Positions 42,304 to 50,414 of a DNA stretch of 52,560 nt are shown here, piece by piece. The notes beneath the pieces were generated by a model that had not been told where the DNA came from, ran no database searches, and saw nothing but the letters and a program-made list of their open reading frames with translations. Source of the stretch: Flavobacteriaceae bacterium UBA7433 (lineage in GTDB: Bacteria > Bacteroidota > Bacteroidia > Flavobacteriales > Flavobacteriaceae); the NCBI GenBank assembly GCA_002477565.1, contig DLQL01000104.1:1-52560 (forward strand). The letters are read 5' to 3'. Position 1 is the stretch's first letter; each line of letters begins with the position of its first letter. A program made the position numbers and the translations under genes.

Positions 42304-42936
42304 TCATTTCTTTTTGAGGAGAATGTAGTTTCTGTGTAAGGTCAGTTCGTTGAGGTTTTCCAATTTCTTTAGCAGCCGAGAAACCACGACTCTGGAGGTG
42401 TGCAATTCAAAAGCGATTTCTTGGTGTGTCGTTCGAATGCGTTGGTCTTTGGCAATCCTCGCTTTTTCTTTTAGCAAATTCAGGAGGCGTTCGTCCATTT
42501 TTAAAAAAGCGATGTTGTCAATCGTTGCCAGCATTTCGTTCAGCCGATTGTGGTAACTTTTAAAGACAAATTTTCTCCAACTTTTGTACTTGGCAGCCCA
42601 TGTTTCCATTTTTTCAATGGGGACCATGACAAGTACCGTTTCCGTTTCTGTAAGGGCTCGAATTTCACTTTTGGTTTCTCCCACACAACAGGTTAAGGTC
42701 ATGGCACAGGTGCTTCCTTTTTCTACAAAATACAGCAATAGTTCGTCTCCTTGTTCGTCTTCACGCACTATTTTTATTGCGCCAGAGATCAGGAGCGGCA
42801 TCGCTTTGACATAGTCTCCGATATCCATCAGGACAACCCCTTCAGGGATGTGTTTTAAGGTTCCTACTTTGAGAATCTCATCGAGTAGGGCTTTTTCAAA
42901 AAGGGGGCCAAAATTCTCTTTTAATTCTTGTTGCAT
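42304..42936 (-). CDS. Crp/Fnr-family regulator of the sulfur operon
   Basis: A 210-aa regulator with a cyclic-nucleotide-type beta-barrel (about residues 20-115) and a C-terminal winged helix (about 150-210: RTTHQEIAFELHTSRVVVSRLLKKLE). In the effector domain it has three cysteines close together (STCAMTLTCCVGE, about 75-87), which could sense persulfides or redox state. The ATG at 42936 is chosen because a -7 box lies at 42972-42979, so the longer reading frame to 43020 would start upstream of transcription. It is the first gene of the operon and probably regulates the MBL-rhodanese and YeeE genes behind it. Confidence 0.87.
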   Translation of the reverse strand: MQQELKENFGPLFEKALLDEILKVGTLKHIPEGVVLMDIGDYVKAMPLLISGAIKIVREDEQGDELLLYFVEKGSTCAMTLTCCVGETKSEIRALTETETVLVMVPIEKMETWAAKYKSWRKFVFKSYHNRLNEMLATIDNIAFLKMDERLLNLLKEKARIAKDQRIRTTHQEIAFELHTSRVVVSRLLKKLENLNELTLHRNYILLKKK

Positions 42937-42971
42937 GGTGTTTGTCTCACGAGGGGTGTGTATGTTGAACT

Positions 42972-42979
42972 CAAAGGTA
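42972..42979 (-). promoter_or_regulatory. Predicted -7 box of the sulfur operon
   Basis: TACCTTTG on the minus strand, an exact match to TAnnTTTG. No TTG is seen at the usual distance, which may mean that an activator is needed. A terminator for the upstream gene ends about 15 bases before it. Confidence 0.5.
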
Positions 42980-42993
42980 GGGAAAAGCGCTCC

Positions 42994-43027
42994 AAAAAAA
43001 ACGGCTTGCGCAAAATGCACAAACCGT
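42994..43027 (-). terminator. Rho-independent terminator after yceI
   Basis: ACGGTTTGTGCA and TGCGCAAGCCGT pair in 10 of 12 positions plus wobbles around a 3-base loop, followed on the minus strand by a run of eight T. It separates the yceI unit from the sulfur operon. A T run on the other side makes it possibly bidirectional. Confidence 0.75.
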
Positions 43028-43096
43028 ATTTTTTTAATGGAGTGAGTGGGCCATGCCCTTTTTTTTACTCCATTAGTGTAGTTTGGGATTCCTTAT

Positions 43097-43672
43097 TTAG
43101 AATTCCAAGTTTACCTGCAAGTCGAATTCATCGTAAATGGCTTTGTCTTTCAATCCTTCAAAAAAGCTGGTAGAACCGTATTTGACATCGTATTTTGCGC
43201 GGTTTATTTTTAGAGTTGTTGTCGCATTGTGCTCGTTGACAGTAAGGTCAAAAAGAATGCTGTTTGTCTTTCCTTTGATGGTCAAATCGCCTTTGACGGT
43301 ATAGACGCCCTTGTCGCCTGCAGTTACGTTGGTAAAAACCAAGCGCGCAGTGGGGTTGTTTTCAACCCCGAAGAAATCGTCTGACTTCAAGTGGCCTTCT
43401 AGTTTCCCCTTGTAGACACCTTCCAAGTCGGTACATGCGATACTGTTCATGTCCATGACAAAGGCACCTCCTACGAGTTTGGAGTCTTCAAAAGACAAAG
43501 AGCCTGATTTCAATGCGATGGTTCCGGTATGGGAACCTGTGACTTTGTAGCCCTTCCAAGTAACACTACTCTTTGTGATGGAAACTTCTTTTTCGTCGCT
43601 GTTAATTTGTGGTGCAAAGCTTTGCAAGACCAAAGTGGCTGCGAGTGCCAATGTTGCTGTGATTTTTTTCAT
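43097..43672 (-). CDS. YceI-family periplasmic lipid-binding-like protein
   Basis: A 191-aa exported protein. It has a signal peptide (MKKITATLALAATLVLQSFA) followed by a lipocalin-like beta barrel of the YceI family: SVTWKGYKVTGSHTGTIAL, the FVMDMNSI strand, LEGHLKSDDFFGVENNPTA (family hallmark SDDFF) and VKGDLTIKGKTN. YceI proteins bind polyisoprenoid or amphiphilic molecules. The start at the ATG 43672 is supported by a -7 box at 43721-43728, which lies inside the longer reading frame. It lies directly downstream of a Crp/Fnr-type gene, a common pairing in this phylum, so that regulator may control it. Confidence 0.9.
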   Translation of the reverse strand: MKKITATLALAATLVLQSFAPQINSDEKEVSITKSSVTWKGYKVTGSHTGTIALKSGSLSFEDSKLVGGAFVMDMNSIACTDLEGVYKGKLEGHLKSDDFFGVENNPTARLVFTNVTAGDKGVYTVKGDLTIKGKTNSILFDLTVNEHNATTTLKINRAKYDVKYGSTSFFEGLKDKAIYDEFDLQVNLEF

Positions 43673-43720
43673 TTTGTTTGTTTTTAAGTGAGTGTATTTC
43701 GTTTTGTTTAAAGAACATTG

Positions 43721-43728
43721 CAAAGGTA
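43721..43728 (-). promoter_or_regulatory. Predicted -7 box of yceI
   Basis: TACCTTTG on the minus strand, an exact match to TAnnTTTG. A pair of CCTATG/CATAGG half-sites flanks the upstream side, a possible operator, but the -33 TTG is absent. Confidence 0.5.
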
Positions 43729-43769
43729 CCTATGGGAAAAGAGAGGTGCATTCACATAGGTTCATATTT

Positions 43770-44366
43770 TTAGGCTTTCCTTTCTTTTCGAATTCTACTG
43801 AGTGACTGGGGTTGAATACCGAGGTAGGAGGCAACCATGTATTGAGGGATGCGTTGTTCGAGTTGCGGGTAGCGTTTTTGAAAAGCAGTGTATTGCTCTT
43901 TTGCGGAAAGGCTAAAAGCATCTGTAATTCGGTTTTGGGTGGCGACGTAAGCACGTTCTACAATTTTTCTAAAGAAACGTTCTAATTTTGGAATTTTAAG
44001 GTATAGGTTTTCCATTGCGTCGAGCGGGATTTCTATCATTGAGGTGTTTTCAAGGCATTGAATGTTGTAAGCTGCAGGAGTTTGTGAAATCAAACTTCCG
44101 AGATCAGCAGCCCACCAATTTTCAATGCAAAATGTAAGAATGTGTTCCGTTCCTGCCTTGTCCAAGTAAAATGTTTTTGTGGCACCAGACAGAATGAAAT
44201 AGTATGTTTTGCAGATGTCTCCTTGGGACAAAAGCATGTCTCTTTTCCGGTATTTTTTAAAGTGTATTTTGGAAGTCAAGAATGAGCTTTCTTCGTCGGT
44301 TAGAGCAATGTGTTGCTTTATGTAGTCTGTCAAAGGTTTTGTTTCTGTCATCTTTTTTGGCGACAA
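43770..44366 (-). CDS. Crp/Fnr-family transcription regulator
   Basis: A 198-aa regulator of the Bacteroidota-type Crp/Fnr group: cyclic-nucleotide-binding-like barrel (about residues 15-120, LLSQGDICKTYYFILSGATKTFYL) and a C-terminal helix-turn-helix (about 165-198, IPQYMVASYLGIQPQSLSRIRKE). The effector pocket lacks the residues known to bind cAMP, as is usual in this group, so its signal is unknown. A second ATG five codons in (MTETKPL) is also possible. It lies 97 bases upstream of yceI and probably regulates it or itself. A -7 box lies at 44387-44394. Confidence 0.87.
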   Translation of the reverse strand: MSPKKMTETKPLTDYIKQHIALTDEESSFLTSKIHFKKYRKRDMLLSQGDICKTYYFILSGATKTFYLDKAGTEHILTFCIENWWAADLGSLISQTPAAYNIQCLENTSMIEIPLDAMENLYLKIPKLERFFRKIVERAYVATQNRITDAFSLSAKEQYTAFQKRYPQLEQRIPQYMVASYLGIQPQSLSRIRKERKA

Positions 44367-44386
44367 CCCAACAAGTGATGTCCTAA

Positions 44387-44394
44387 CAAAGGTA
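44387..44394 (-). promoter_or_regulatory. Predicted -7 box of the Crp/Fnr gene
   Basis: TACCTTTG on the minus strand, exact consensus, about 20 bases upstream of the start codon. No -33 TTG at the expected spacing. Confidence 0.5.
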
Positions 44395-44623
44395 TTGAAA
44401 TCTTCATTGAATTCGGTCAGTTTGCCAAAAACTCATTTTCCTCACTAACTTTGACAGACGATTTTTAAGGAGTTTTCAAATTGAAGAAAACGAGGTTGCT
44501 GCAGTATTTGTAGTGACCAAAGCTTTGAGGGATTTTTGAAATAAGAAAGGGTTTTGTGGTCGGATTCTTATATCTTTTTTGATAAAAAAAAGTTAAACAT
44601 TTAGAGGCTAAAAGTAATACTGT

Positions 44624-44631
44624 TATATTTG
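44624..44631 (+). promoter_or_regulatory. Predicted -7 box with very short leader
   Basis: TATATTTG, exact match to TAnnTTTG, ends 12 bases before the ATG at 44644. The transcript would have a leader of only about 6-7 bases. A TTA rather than TTG lies about 20 bases upstream. Confidence 0.5.
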
Positions 44632-44643
44632 CAATGATTCGTT

Positions 44644-44958
44644 ATGGAAAATTTAAGCGCACACATTCAAGTCATTGTTTCAGAGCCGTCAAAAGCCTTC
44701 CATTCCAAGGAGATTGATGTGGACAATGAAAAAGGATATGTCAAGGCTTACAAGTGCTTGGTGGAGTGCTTGAGCTCCTTTGCCTTGGAGTTCAATTCAA
44801 ATTTTGAATTTTTCCATGTCTTGGAATCCACAGTCATTGAGGGGGCTCACAACCAACGGTTTTTTTCTGCTCACCTTCCTTCTTTGACAAACGTTGAGAA
44901 AGGAGAAAATAACATCGTACGTTTTTACAAGAACTTTGTGTTAAAAACCATCCAATGA
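44644..44958 (+). CDS. Conserved small protein of unknown function
   Basis: A 104-aa soluble protein with alternating charged and aromatic residues (FALEFNSNFEFFHVLEST, about residues 47-64). I do not recognise a domain. There is no signal peptide or membrane segment. Its stop overlaps the start of the next gene (ATGA), so the two are co-translated. Codon use looks like the neighbours. It may belong to the same transcription unit as the SulP transporter and the carbonic anhydrase downstream, but a 127-base gap leaves this open. Confidence 0.65.
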   Translation: MENLSAHIQVIVSEPSKAFHSKEIDVDNEKGYVKAYKCLVECLSSFALEFNSNFEFFHVLESTVIEGAHNQRFFSAHLPSLTNVEKGENNIVRFYKNFVLKTIQ

Positions 44959-45284
44959 ATTTACAAAAAGCCCATCGTTCTTTCTTTTTAAAGCAACTCG
45001 CTATTGTTTTGTTGGCAGTCGTGTTGTTGCAACCTTTGGTCAATGCGGTTGTTCTTTTGTCAATAGAAAACTACGAATTGGAATTGGTACAGGCAGATGA
45101 TGAAACAACATCCAATGAAAATGAAAAACAAGAAAAGGATTCGGAAGAGAAACTCGAACTTCAGATGGCAGGTTCTTCCGATTCTCAATTCACTTTGCTA
45201 GTTGCACTGGCGTTCTACACTTCTGCAGAACAGGTTTGGGACTGTAGCATGGAAATTCCGATTCCTCCTCCTGAACCCTGTTAG
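44955..45284 (+). CDS. Small secreted or membrane-anchored protein of unknown function
   Basis: A 109-aa protein with an N-terminal hydrophobic helix (FFLKQLAIVLLAVVLLQPLVNAVVLL, here shortened: QLAIVLLAVVLLQPLVNAVV, about residues 14-33) that is a signal peptide or anchor, a strongly acidic middle (DDETTSNENEKQEKDSEE, about 48-65) and a Pro-rich end with a final Cys (PIPPPEPC). No domain is recognised. It overlaps the preceding gene by four bases. Similar short anchored acidic proteins are sometimes seen beside transporters; no function is claimed. Confidence 0.6.
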   Translation: MNLQKAHRSFFLKQLAIVLLAVVLLQPLVNAVVLLSIENYELELVQADDETTSNENEKQEKDSEEKLELQMAGSSDSQFTLLVALAFYTSAEQVWDCSMEIPIPPPEPC

Positions 45285-45360
45285 TTTGGAAGTAGTGTGC
45301 CAACTTTCTAGGTGGCCTTTTACTTCTCCAAAGAAAAGCTTAAAAATATATTTATTTACC

Positions 45361-45397
45361 GAGCAACGTTCCTTTTTTTACAAAAGCGTTCTTGCTC
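45361..45397 (+). repeat. Imperfect inverted repeat upstream of the SulP gene
   Basis: GAGCAACG (45361-45368) and CG-TTC-TTGCTC (to 45397) could pair with a 3-base bulge, 15 bases before the start codon. It might affect translation, but the evidence is only the pairing. Confidence 0.3.
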
Positions 45398-45411
45398 ATT
45401 TTATTACAATT

Positions 45412-47004
45412 ATGAATACTTTGAATCCATTTAAAAATTTAAAAGCCGACTTTCCGGCAAGTATTGTTGTTTTTTTTGTCGCACTTCCCTTGTGTTTGGG
45501 AATAGCACTAGCCAGTGGAGCGCCCTTGTTTTCGGGTTTGATATCGGGGATCGTAGGAGGTGTCATCGTAGGAGCGCTCAGCGGTTCTTCTGTCGGTGTT
45601 AGTGGCCCCGCAGCAGGTTTGGCTGCAATCGTGTTGACAGCCATAGGTTCTTTAGGAGGCTATGAAAACTTTCTTCTAGCCGTGGTGCTCGGAGGGATCA
45701 TCCAACTGGTTTTCGGACTTTTAAAAGCGGGAGTGATTGCGTATTATTTTCCGTCTTCTGTGATCAAAGGCATGCTGACCGGAATCGGATTTATCATCAT
45801 TCTAAAGCAAATTCCACATTTTTTTGGTTACGACAATGATCCTGAAGGAGATTTTGCCTTCTTCCAACTGGATGGGGAAAACACGTTTTCAGAAATTTCA
45901 AACGCCTTTTCTTTTATCAGTCCAGGAGCTACGTTGATTGCGGCAATTGGCTTGGGAATTTTGTTGTTGTGGGACAAGGTTTTGTCAAAGAAAGGCAAGT
46001 TCTTTCAGGTTGTACAAGGCCCTCTAGTAGCTGTTGTTGCAGGGATTGTCTACTTTGTGGTTTCGGAAGGGAATGGTACTTGGGAGATTTCCAAAGAGCA
46101 TTTGGTCAGTGTGCCGGTGCCCAATGACACTGCTTCCTTTTTGGCTCAGTTTAGTTTTCCCAATTTTGGTGCCATTGCCCGTCCAGAAATTTGGGTGACT
46201 GCTTTTACCATTGCACTTGTTGCAAGTTTGGAGACCCTCCTTTGTGTGGAAGCGACAGACAAATTGGACCCGAGAAAAAGAGTGACGCCTACAAACAGAG
46301 AATTGCTTGCGCAAGGTACTGGAAATGTCGTTTCAGGATTGATTGGTGGATTGCCCATTACTCAGGTCATTGTCAGAAGTTCTGCCAACATCCAATCGGG
46401 AGGAAAGACAAAAATGGCCGCTATTTTACACGGGCTTTTGTTGCTGATATCCGTACTTCTTATTCCGAACTTTTTGAATAAAATTCCGCTGTCTGTATTG
46501 GCTTCTATTTTATTGATTGTTGGGTACAAGTTGGCCAAGCCCTCTTTGTTCAAAACAATGTATGCACTGGGTTGGAAACAGTCGGTTCCTTTTGTAGTTA
46601 CAGTTTTGGGGATTGTTTTTACGGATTTGTTGGTCGGTATCGGCCTCGGTCTTGCTGTTGGAATCGTGGTTATCCTCTTTAAGAGTTTCCAAAATTCCCA
46701 TTTCTTGCACATTGAGGATAAAAGCAATGGCAAGCAAAAAATCAAAATGACTTTGGCTGAAGAAGTAACCTTTTTCAACAAAGGAGCCATTCTCAAGGAG
46801 TTGGATCGTTTGCCAACAGAAACGCAACTCGAGTTGGACGTTCGAAAAACACGTTATTTAGACAACGATATCATCGAGATTCTCGAAGATTTTTCACTGA
46901 AAGCCCGCAACCGAAATATTGACATTCGATTGATTTCAGAAAGGGGCATTGCAGAAAATCCAGAAAGTTTTATACAGTTTTTCAAACTGAATCCAAAAGT
47001 TTGA
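45412..47004 (+). CDS. SulP-family anion transporter, probable bicarbonate transporter
   Basis: A 530-aa membrane transporter of the SulP/SLC26 family with about twelve to fourteen hydrophobic segments (residues 10-430) and a short C-terminal STAS-like domain (about 440-530). The family start LKADFPASIVVFFVALPLCLGIALASG and the segment SVGVSGPAAGLAAIVL are clear, as is GGLPITQVIVRSSANIQSGGKTK. SulP members carry sulfate, bicarbonate or other anions; the beta-carbonic anhydrase gene 39 bases downstream suggests bicarbonate (BicA-like). The ATG at 45412 is chosen because the upstream extension (to 45202) overlaps the preceding gene in another frame and is not conserved-looking. Confidence 0.9.
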   Translation: MNTLNPFKNLKADFPASIVVFFVALPLCLGIALASGAPLFSGLISGIVGGVIVGALSGSSVGVSGPAAGLAAIVLTAIGSLGGYENFLLAVVLGGIIQLVFGLLKAGVIAYYFPSSVIKGMLTGIGFIIILKQIPHFFGYDNDPEGDFAFFQLDGENTFSEISNAFSFISPGATLIAAIGLGILLLWDKVLSKKGKFFQVVQGPLVAVVAGIVYFVVSEGNGTWEISKEHLVSVPVPNDTASFLAQFSFPNFGAIARPEIWVTAFTIALVASLETLLCVEATDKLDPRKRVTPTNRELLAQGTGNVVSGLIGGLPITQVIVRSSANIQSGGKTKMAAILHGLLLLISVLLIPNFLNKIPLSVLASILLIVGYKLAKPSLFKTMYALGWKQSVPFVVTVLGIVFTDLLVGIGLGLAVGIVVILFKSFQNSHFLHIEDKSNGKQKIKMTLAEEVTFFNKGAILKELDRLPTETQLELDVRKTRYLDNDIIEILEDFSLKARNRNIDIRLISERGIAENPESFIQFFKLNPKV

Positions 47005-47042
47005 TGATCGAGATTAATTTACAAATTAAAAAAAACTAAAAA

Positions 47043-47675
47043 ATGATGAATGCACATACAAAAGAAACACAAGATCAAATGACTCCAGTTCTTTCGTTGG
47101 AGGTTTTAAAGAAAGGAAACGAAAGATTCAGAGCCAATCTGAAAGCGCCAAGAGATTTGATGCAGCAGGTGGCGGCAACTAGTACAGGGCAATATCCTTT
47201 TGCAACTGTATTGAGTTGCATTGATTCCCGAGTGTCTTCAGAACTTATTTTTGACCAAGGAATTGGGGATTTGTTTAGTGTTCGAATCGCCGGAAATTTT
47301 GTCAACGAAGATATTTTAGGGAGCATGGAATTTGCGTGCAAGTTGGCAGGAACGAAGCTTGTGGTTGTTTTAGGACATACAGCTTGTGGCGCCGTAAAAG
47401 GTGCTTGTGACCATGCGCGTTTGGGGAATCTGACTGCATTGATTAAAAAAATTGAACCGGCAGTCGCAGCTGTAAAGGAGCCAGAAGAGGACTCTTTGAG
47501 AAATTCCAGCAACCTCGACTTTGTCAATGATGTGGCCGTAAAAAATGTGTTGATGACCATCGATCAGATCCGTAGCGAAAGCCCTGTGTTGGCGGAGATG
47601 GAGAAGAATGGAGAGATTCATATCGTTGGAGGGATGTACAACATCGATTCAGGGGAGGTCAACTTTTTCGAATAA
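47043..47675 (+). CDS. Beta-class carbonic anhydrase
   Basis: A 210-aa zinc enzyme interconverting CO2 and bicarbonate. The ligands are present in the standard pattern: SCIDSRVSSELIFDQ (Cys and the Asp-Arg dyad, about residues 58-62) and LGHTACGAVKGAC (His and Cys, about 116-119), plus RIAGNFVN. The first residues (MMNAHTKETQDQ) are polar, without a signal peptide, so it acts in the cytoplasm. Paired with the SulP gene it forms a bicarbonate-uptake and hydration unit. A strong terminator follows at 47698. Confidence 0.94.
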   Translation: MMNAHTKETQDQMTPVLSLEVLKKGNERFRANLKAPRDLMQQVAATSTGQYPFATVLSCIDSRVSSELIFDQGIGDLFSVRIAGNFVNEDILGSMEFACKLAGTKLVVVLGHTACGAVKGACDHARLGNLTALIKKIEPAVAAVKEPEEDSLRNSSNLDFVNDVAVKNVLMTIDQIRSESPVLAEMEKNGEIHIVGGMYNIDSGEVNFFE

Positions 47676-47697
47676 TCAGCCAAATTCTTCTAAAAAA

Positions 47698-47732
47698 CGA
47701 ACACTGCTTTTTTTGGAGCAGTGTTCGTTTTT
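47698..47732 (+). terminator. Rho-independent terminator after the carbonic anhydrase gene
   Basis: A perfect 11-bp stem (CGAACACTGCT and AGCAGTGTTCG) with an 8-base loop, followed by five T. It lies 22 bases after the stop codon and closes the SulP/carbonic anhydrase unit. Confidence 0.9.
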
Positions 47733-47898
47733 ATAAGGGACTAAGTCTGTGCTTTGGTTTTTTTTATTGGAAAGTATATGAAGAACTAAGCGACTACGAA
47801 GCACAGATTTTTCTTCAAGAATCCTCAAACCGGCTACAAACCAGGTTATTGCTTCTATTTAGCTAATTTTTTTACATGCATTGTTGGTGGTGTGTGTT

Positions 47899-48753
47899 TT
47901 ATTCCGCGACATAGATTGTTGTGTGTTCGCGCGTTACTAATTTCTCTCCTAGTTTCTTAGACAAATCTTTAGCTCCTCGACAATTTAAATGAGATAAATC
48001 TCTAAAAACATTTTTGTTTTTGTTTAATTTAATCGTGTCAATTTCGAATTTTTCAAATAGATTGCCTATTTCAAATAAAAGGCCATCGGTTTTTTCTTTT
48101 ATGGGGGATTTATTTTCAATGTTTACTAATTCGGCATGATAAGGGAATGTTAAAAATGATATTTTACAATTTTTATTTATTAAATTTTGAATACCTGTTA
48201 AATAAATATTTTGTTTCTCATAAAAGAATGATGGTATTTTTTGATAATAGCTTTCAAAGTTAGACAGATTTAATATCTGGATTGAATCAGAATAAGCATA
48301 TAATTCAGTTGATTTTCTAATATTACTTCTAGGCTTAAGGTTTGGTTTCAAGATAGAGATGATTTCTTTTGTAGTATAAGCATTATGATACAGTTTTTTG
48401 AGAGCCCATATAGATAGTCCACTACGATTAAAGTCATTTTTTTTTCTTCTAACTTGAACAAGTTTAGATATTGAAACAATCACTTCTGAGTTTTCAGGAA
48501 CTTGTTCTGTAAATACTAAAAAGTCATATACACCTGCACCATGGTTTGCAGAAGTATAAACTTTTTTTTCTATCGTAGTTGATAATTTATTTAAATCAAT
48601 ACCTTGATATGCTTGAGAGTCACCCCAAATAAAAATAGCATTTTTGTTCGTAAAGGAGCTGTTTAAATATGCGTTAGAGCAAAAATAAAATAAAGTATAT
48701 GAGCTTATTAAGCCTAGAGGGAAGAATAAACTCTTTAAAATGAATTTTCTCAT
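47899..48753 (-). CDS. SGNH-like partner protein of the MBOAT acyltransferase
   Basis: A 284-aa exported or membrane-anchored protein: an N-terminal hydrophobic segment (SLFFPLGLISSYTLFYFCSN, about residues 8-27), then IFIWGDSQAYQGID with the GDS block (about 41-54) and, near the end, FRDLSHLNCRGAKDL with the D-x-x-H pair (about 252-266). This is the layout of DltD/AlgJ-type SGNH proteins that complete O-acylation begun by an MBOAT protein, whose gene ends 6 bases upstream. It probably transfers acyl groups to an extracytoplasmic glycan. The polymer is unknown; the capsule made by the 7-34 kb locus is a candidate. Confidence 0.72.
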   Translation of the reverse strand: MRKFILKSLFFPLGLISSYTLFYFCSNAYLNSSFTNKNAIFIWGDSQAYQGIDLNKLSTTIEKKVYTSANHGAGVYDFLVFTEQVPENSEVIVSISKLVQVRRKKNDFNRSGLSIWALKKLYHNAYTTKEIISILKPNLKPRSNIRKSTELYAYSDSIQILNLSNFESYYQKIPSFFYEKQNIYLTGIQNLINKNCKISFLTFPYHAELVNIENKSPIKEKTDGLLFEIGNLFEKFEIDTIKLNKNKNVFRDLSHLNCRGAKDLSKKLGEKLVTREHTTIYVAE

Positions 48754-48759
48754 GAATTC

Positions 48760-50208
48760 TTAAAATTGAAAATATATGAATTGTTGTTCCTTGCCTCCAA
48801 ACCAAAAGATTGCAACGATTATCATATAGTACATTGCATATCTTAACGGTAGACTCCATTTAAGACCTAGATTCTGAATCGCGAATTGTTGTTCTCGCCC
48901 GAACCATTCGATTAAAACGAAAGTACCTGTAAGAATAGTGGTTGTCAAGGCACTCCTTATTCCTGAAAATTTTGGAATTTCAAAAAGAGTAGCAGAAAAA
49001 ACCCCTGAGATATAGCTCAAAGCATGACCGATATTTTCCGCCCTAAAGAATATCCAAGCAAAGGCAGTTAGTCCAAACGTGAGTAATATACATGAAAGTT
49101 CTTTTAGGGTTGGAAATAATTTCCCTCGTGCTACTATTTCTAAATTATTTCGATTATTATTTGTCAATAATAGTGGTAGAAAGTAAATAGCATTTAGGGC
49201 TCCCCATATGATAAAAGTCCAATTTGCTCCGTGCCAAAAACCGCTGACTATAAAAATGATAAAAGTATTTCTAATTTTCATCCAAGTACCGACACGACTG
49301 CCACCCAATGGAATGTATAAGTAATCTCTAAACCAAGTTGAAAGTGAAATATGCCAACGTCTCCAAAATTCGGAAATGTCTCTTGAAAAATATGGGAAAT
49401 TGAAGTTTTGCATTAAGTTAAAACCGAAAAGACGAGACGTGCCAATTGCAATGTCTGAGTAACCTGAAAAGTCTCCATAAATCTGAAAGGTAAAAAACAA
49501 AGCTCCTAAAGCGAGCGTACTACCGTTCATGTCAGCTGAATTATTAAAAATTTGATTTGCGAATTCAGCACAATTGTCGGCAATCACAATTTTTTTGAAC
49601 AAGCCCCAAAGAATTTGACGCATTCCGTCAATAGCTTTTGAGTAATCGAAAGTTCGTTTTTTATAAAATTGAGGCAGTAAATGTTTTGCTCTTTCAATTG
49701 GCCCAGCAACCAACTGAGGAAAGAAACTCACAAATGCTGAAAATGCAATAAAATCATTTGAAGGTTCAAGTTTTCGTTTGTATACATCTATAGTATAACT
49801 CAGGGTTTGGAAAGTATAAAAGCTAATTCCAACTGGCAAAATAATATCTAAAGAATTCGCTTGAATCTCTTGTCCGAAGAACGAGAATGCTGAAATAAAG
49901 TTATCGAGAAAAAAATTGTAATATTTGAAGAAACTGAGAAACCCTAAGTTTACTAGAATACTTATCCATAAAAGCACTTTTCTTTTTTTTTGACTGGCTT
50001 CTGTCTTTAGTTTCATTCCAACGGAATAGTCAACAAGTGTACTGAAAAAGATTAACGTTAGAAATCTCCAATCCCACCAGCCATAAAAAACATAACTAGC
50101 TATAACAACTAGCAGGTTTTGAAGTTTTAGGTTTTTATTCGTTACGAACCAATAGAGGATGAAAACTATCGGTAAGAATATTGCAAAATCAATTGAGTTA
50201 AATAGCAT
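48760..50208 (-). CDS. MBOAT-family O-acyltransferase (AlgI/DltB-like)
   Basis: A 482-aa polytopic membrane protein with about ten hydrophobic segments. It moves acyl groups across the inner membrane for O-acylation of extracellular glycans. Family landmarks: VVIASYVFYGWWDWRF (about 34-49), the LVAGPIERAKHLLPQF motif (about 162-177), FSRDISEFWRRWHISLSTWFRDYLY-type core (about 270-295) and the catalytic His in VSGFWHGANWTFIIWG (about 317-332). The length is that of AlgI. The partner SGNH gene follows after 6 bases. The DNA is AT-rich. Confidence 0.93.
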   Translation of the reverse strand: MLFNSIDFAIFLPIVFILYWFVTNKNLKLQNLLVVIASYVFYGWWDWRFLTLIFFSTLVDYSVGMKLKTEASQKKRKVLLWISILVNLGFLSFFKYYNFFLDNFISAFSFFGQEIQANSLDIILPVGISFYTFQTLSYTIDVYKRKLEPSNDFIAFSAFVSFFPQLVAGPIERAKHLLPQFYKKRTFDYSKAIDGMRQILWGLFKKIVIADNCAEFANQIFNNSADMNGSTLALGALFFTFQIYGDFSGYSDIAIGTSRLFGFNLMQNFNFPYFSRDISEFWRRWHISLSTWFRDYLYIPLGGSRVGTWMKIRNTFIIFIVSGFWHGANWTFIIWGALNAIYFLPLLLTNNNRNNLEIVARGKLFPTLKELSCILLTFGLTAFAWIFFRAENIGHALSYISGVFSATLFEIPKFSGIRSALTTTILTGTFVLIEWFGREQQFAIQNLGLKWSLPLRYAMYYMIIVAIFWFGGKEQQFIYFQF

Positions 50209-50300
50209 TAAGTTAGTCTGTTGTTTAATCGTTTGATGTTCTTACTGTGGTTTTATCGACTTGATGCGTAACGTTTAGCATATCTCAAATAGGGAATTAT

Positions 50301-50315
50301 AAAGCGATGCGCTTT
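50301..50315. repeat. Small palindrome in the intergenic region 50209-50414
   Basis: AAAGCG and CGCTTT around ATG, followed by T on the plus strand; a second weak CCAAAA/TTTTGG repeat lies at about 50331-50350. The 206-base gap between the MBOAT and SGNH genes holds nothing else recognised. Confidence 0.3.
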
Positions 50316-50414
50316 TTGGTTTGTGCTAAGCCAAAACATTGTTTTTGGTTTTTAATTAAGACCACACCTATGTTAGCTAGCAAACACACTATTTTTTGTA
50401 AAAAGTTTTGTCTA

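Noticed and set aside
45202..45411. A 70-residue N-terminal extension of the SulP protein
   Set aside because: It overlaps the preceding gene in another frame and the family start is at the ATG 45412.
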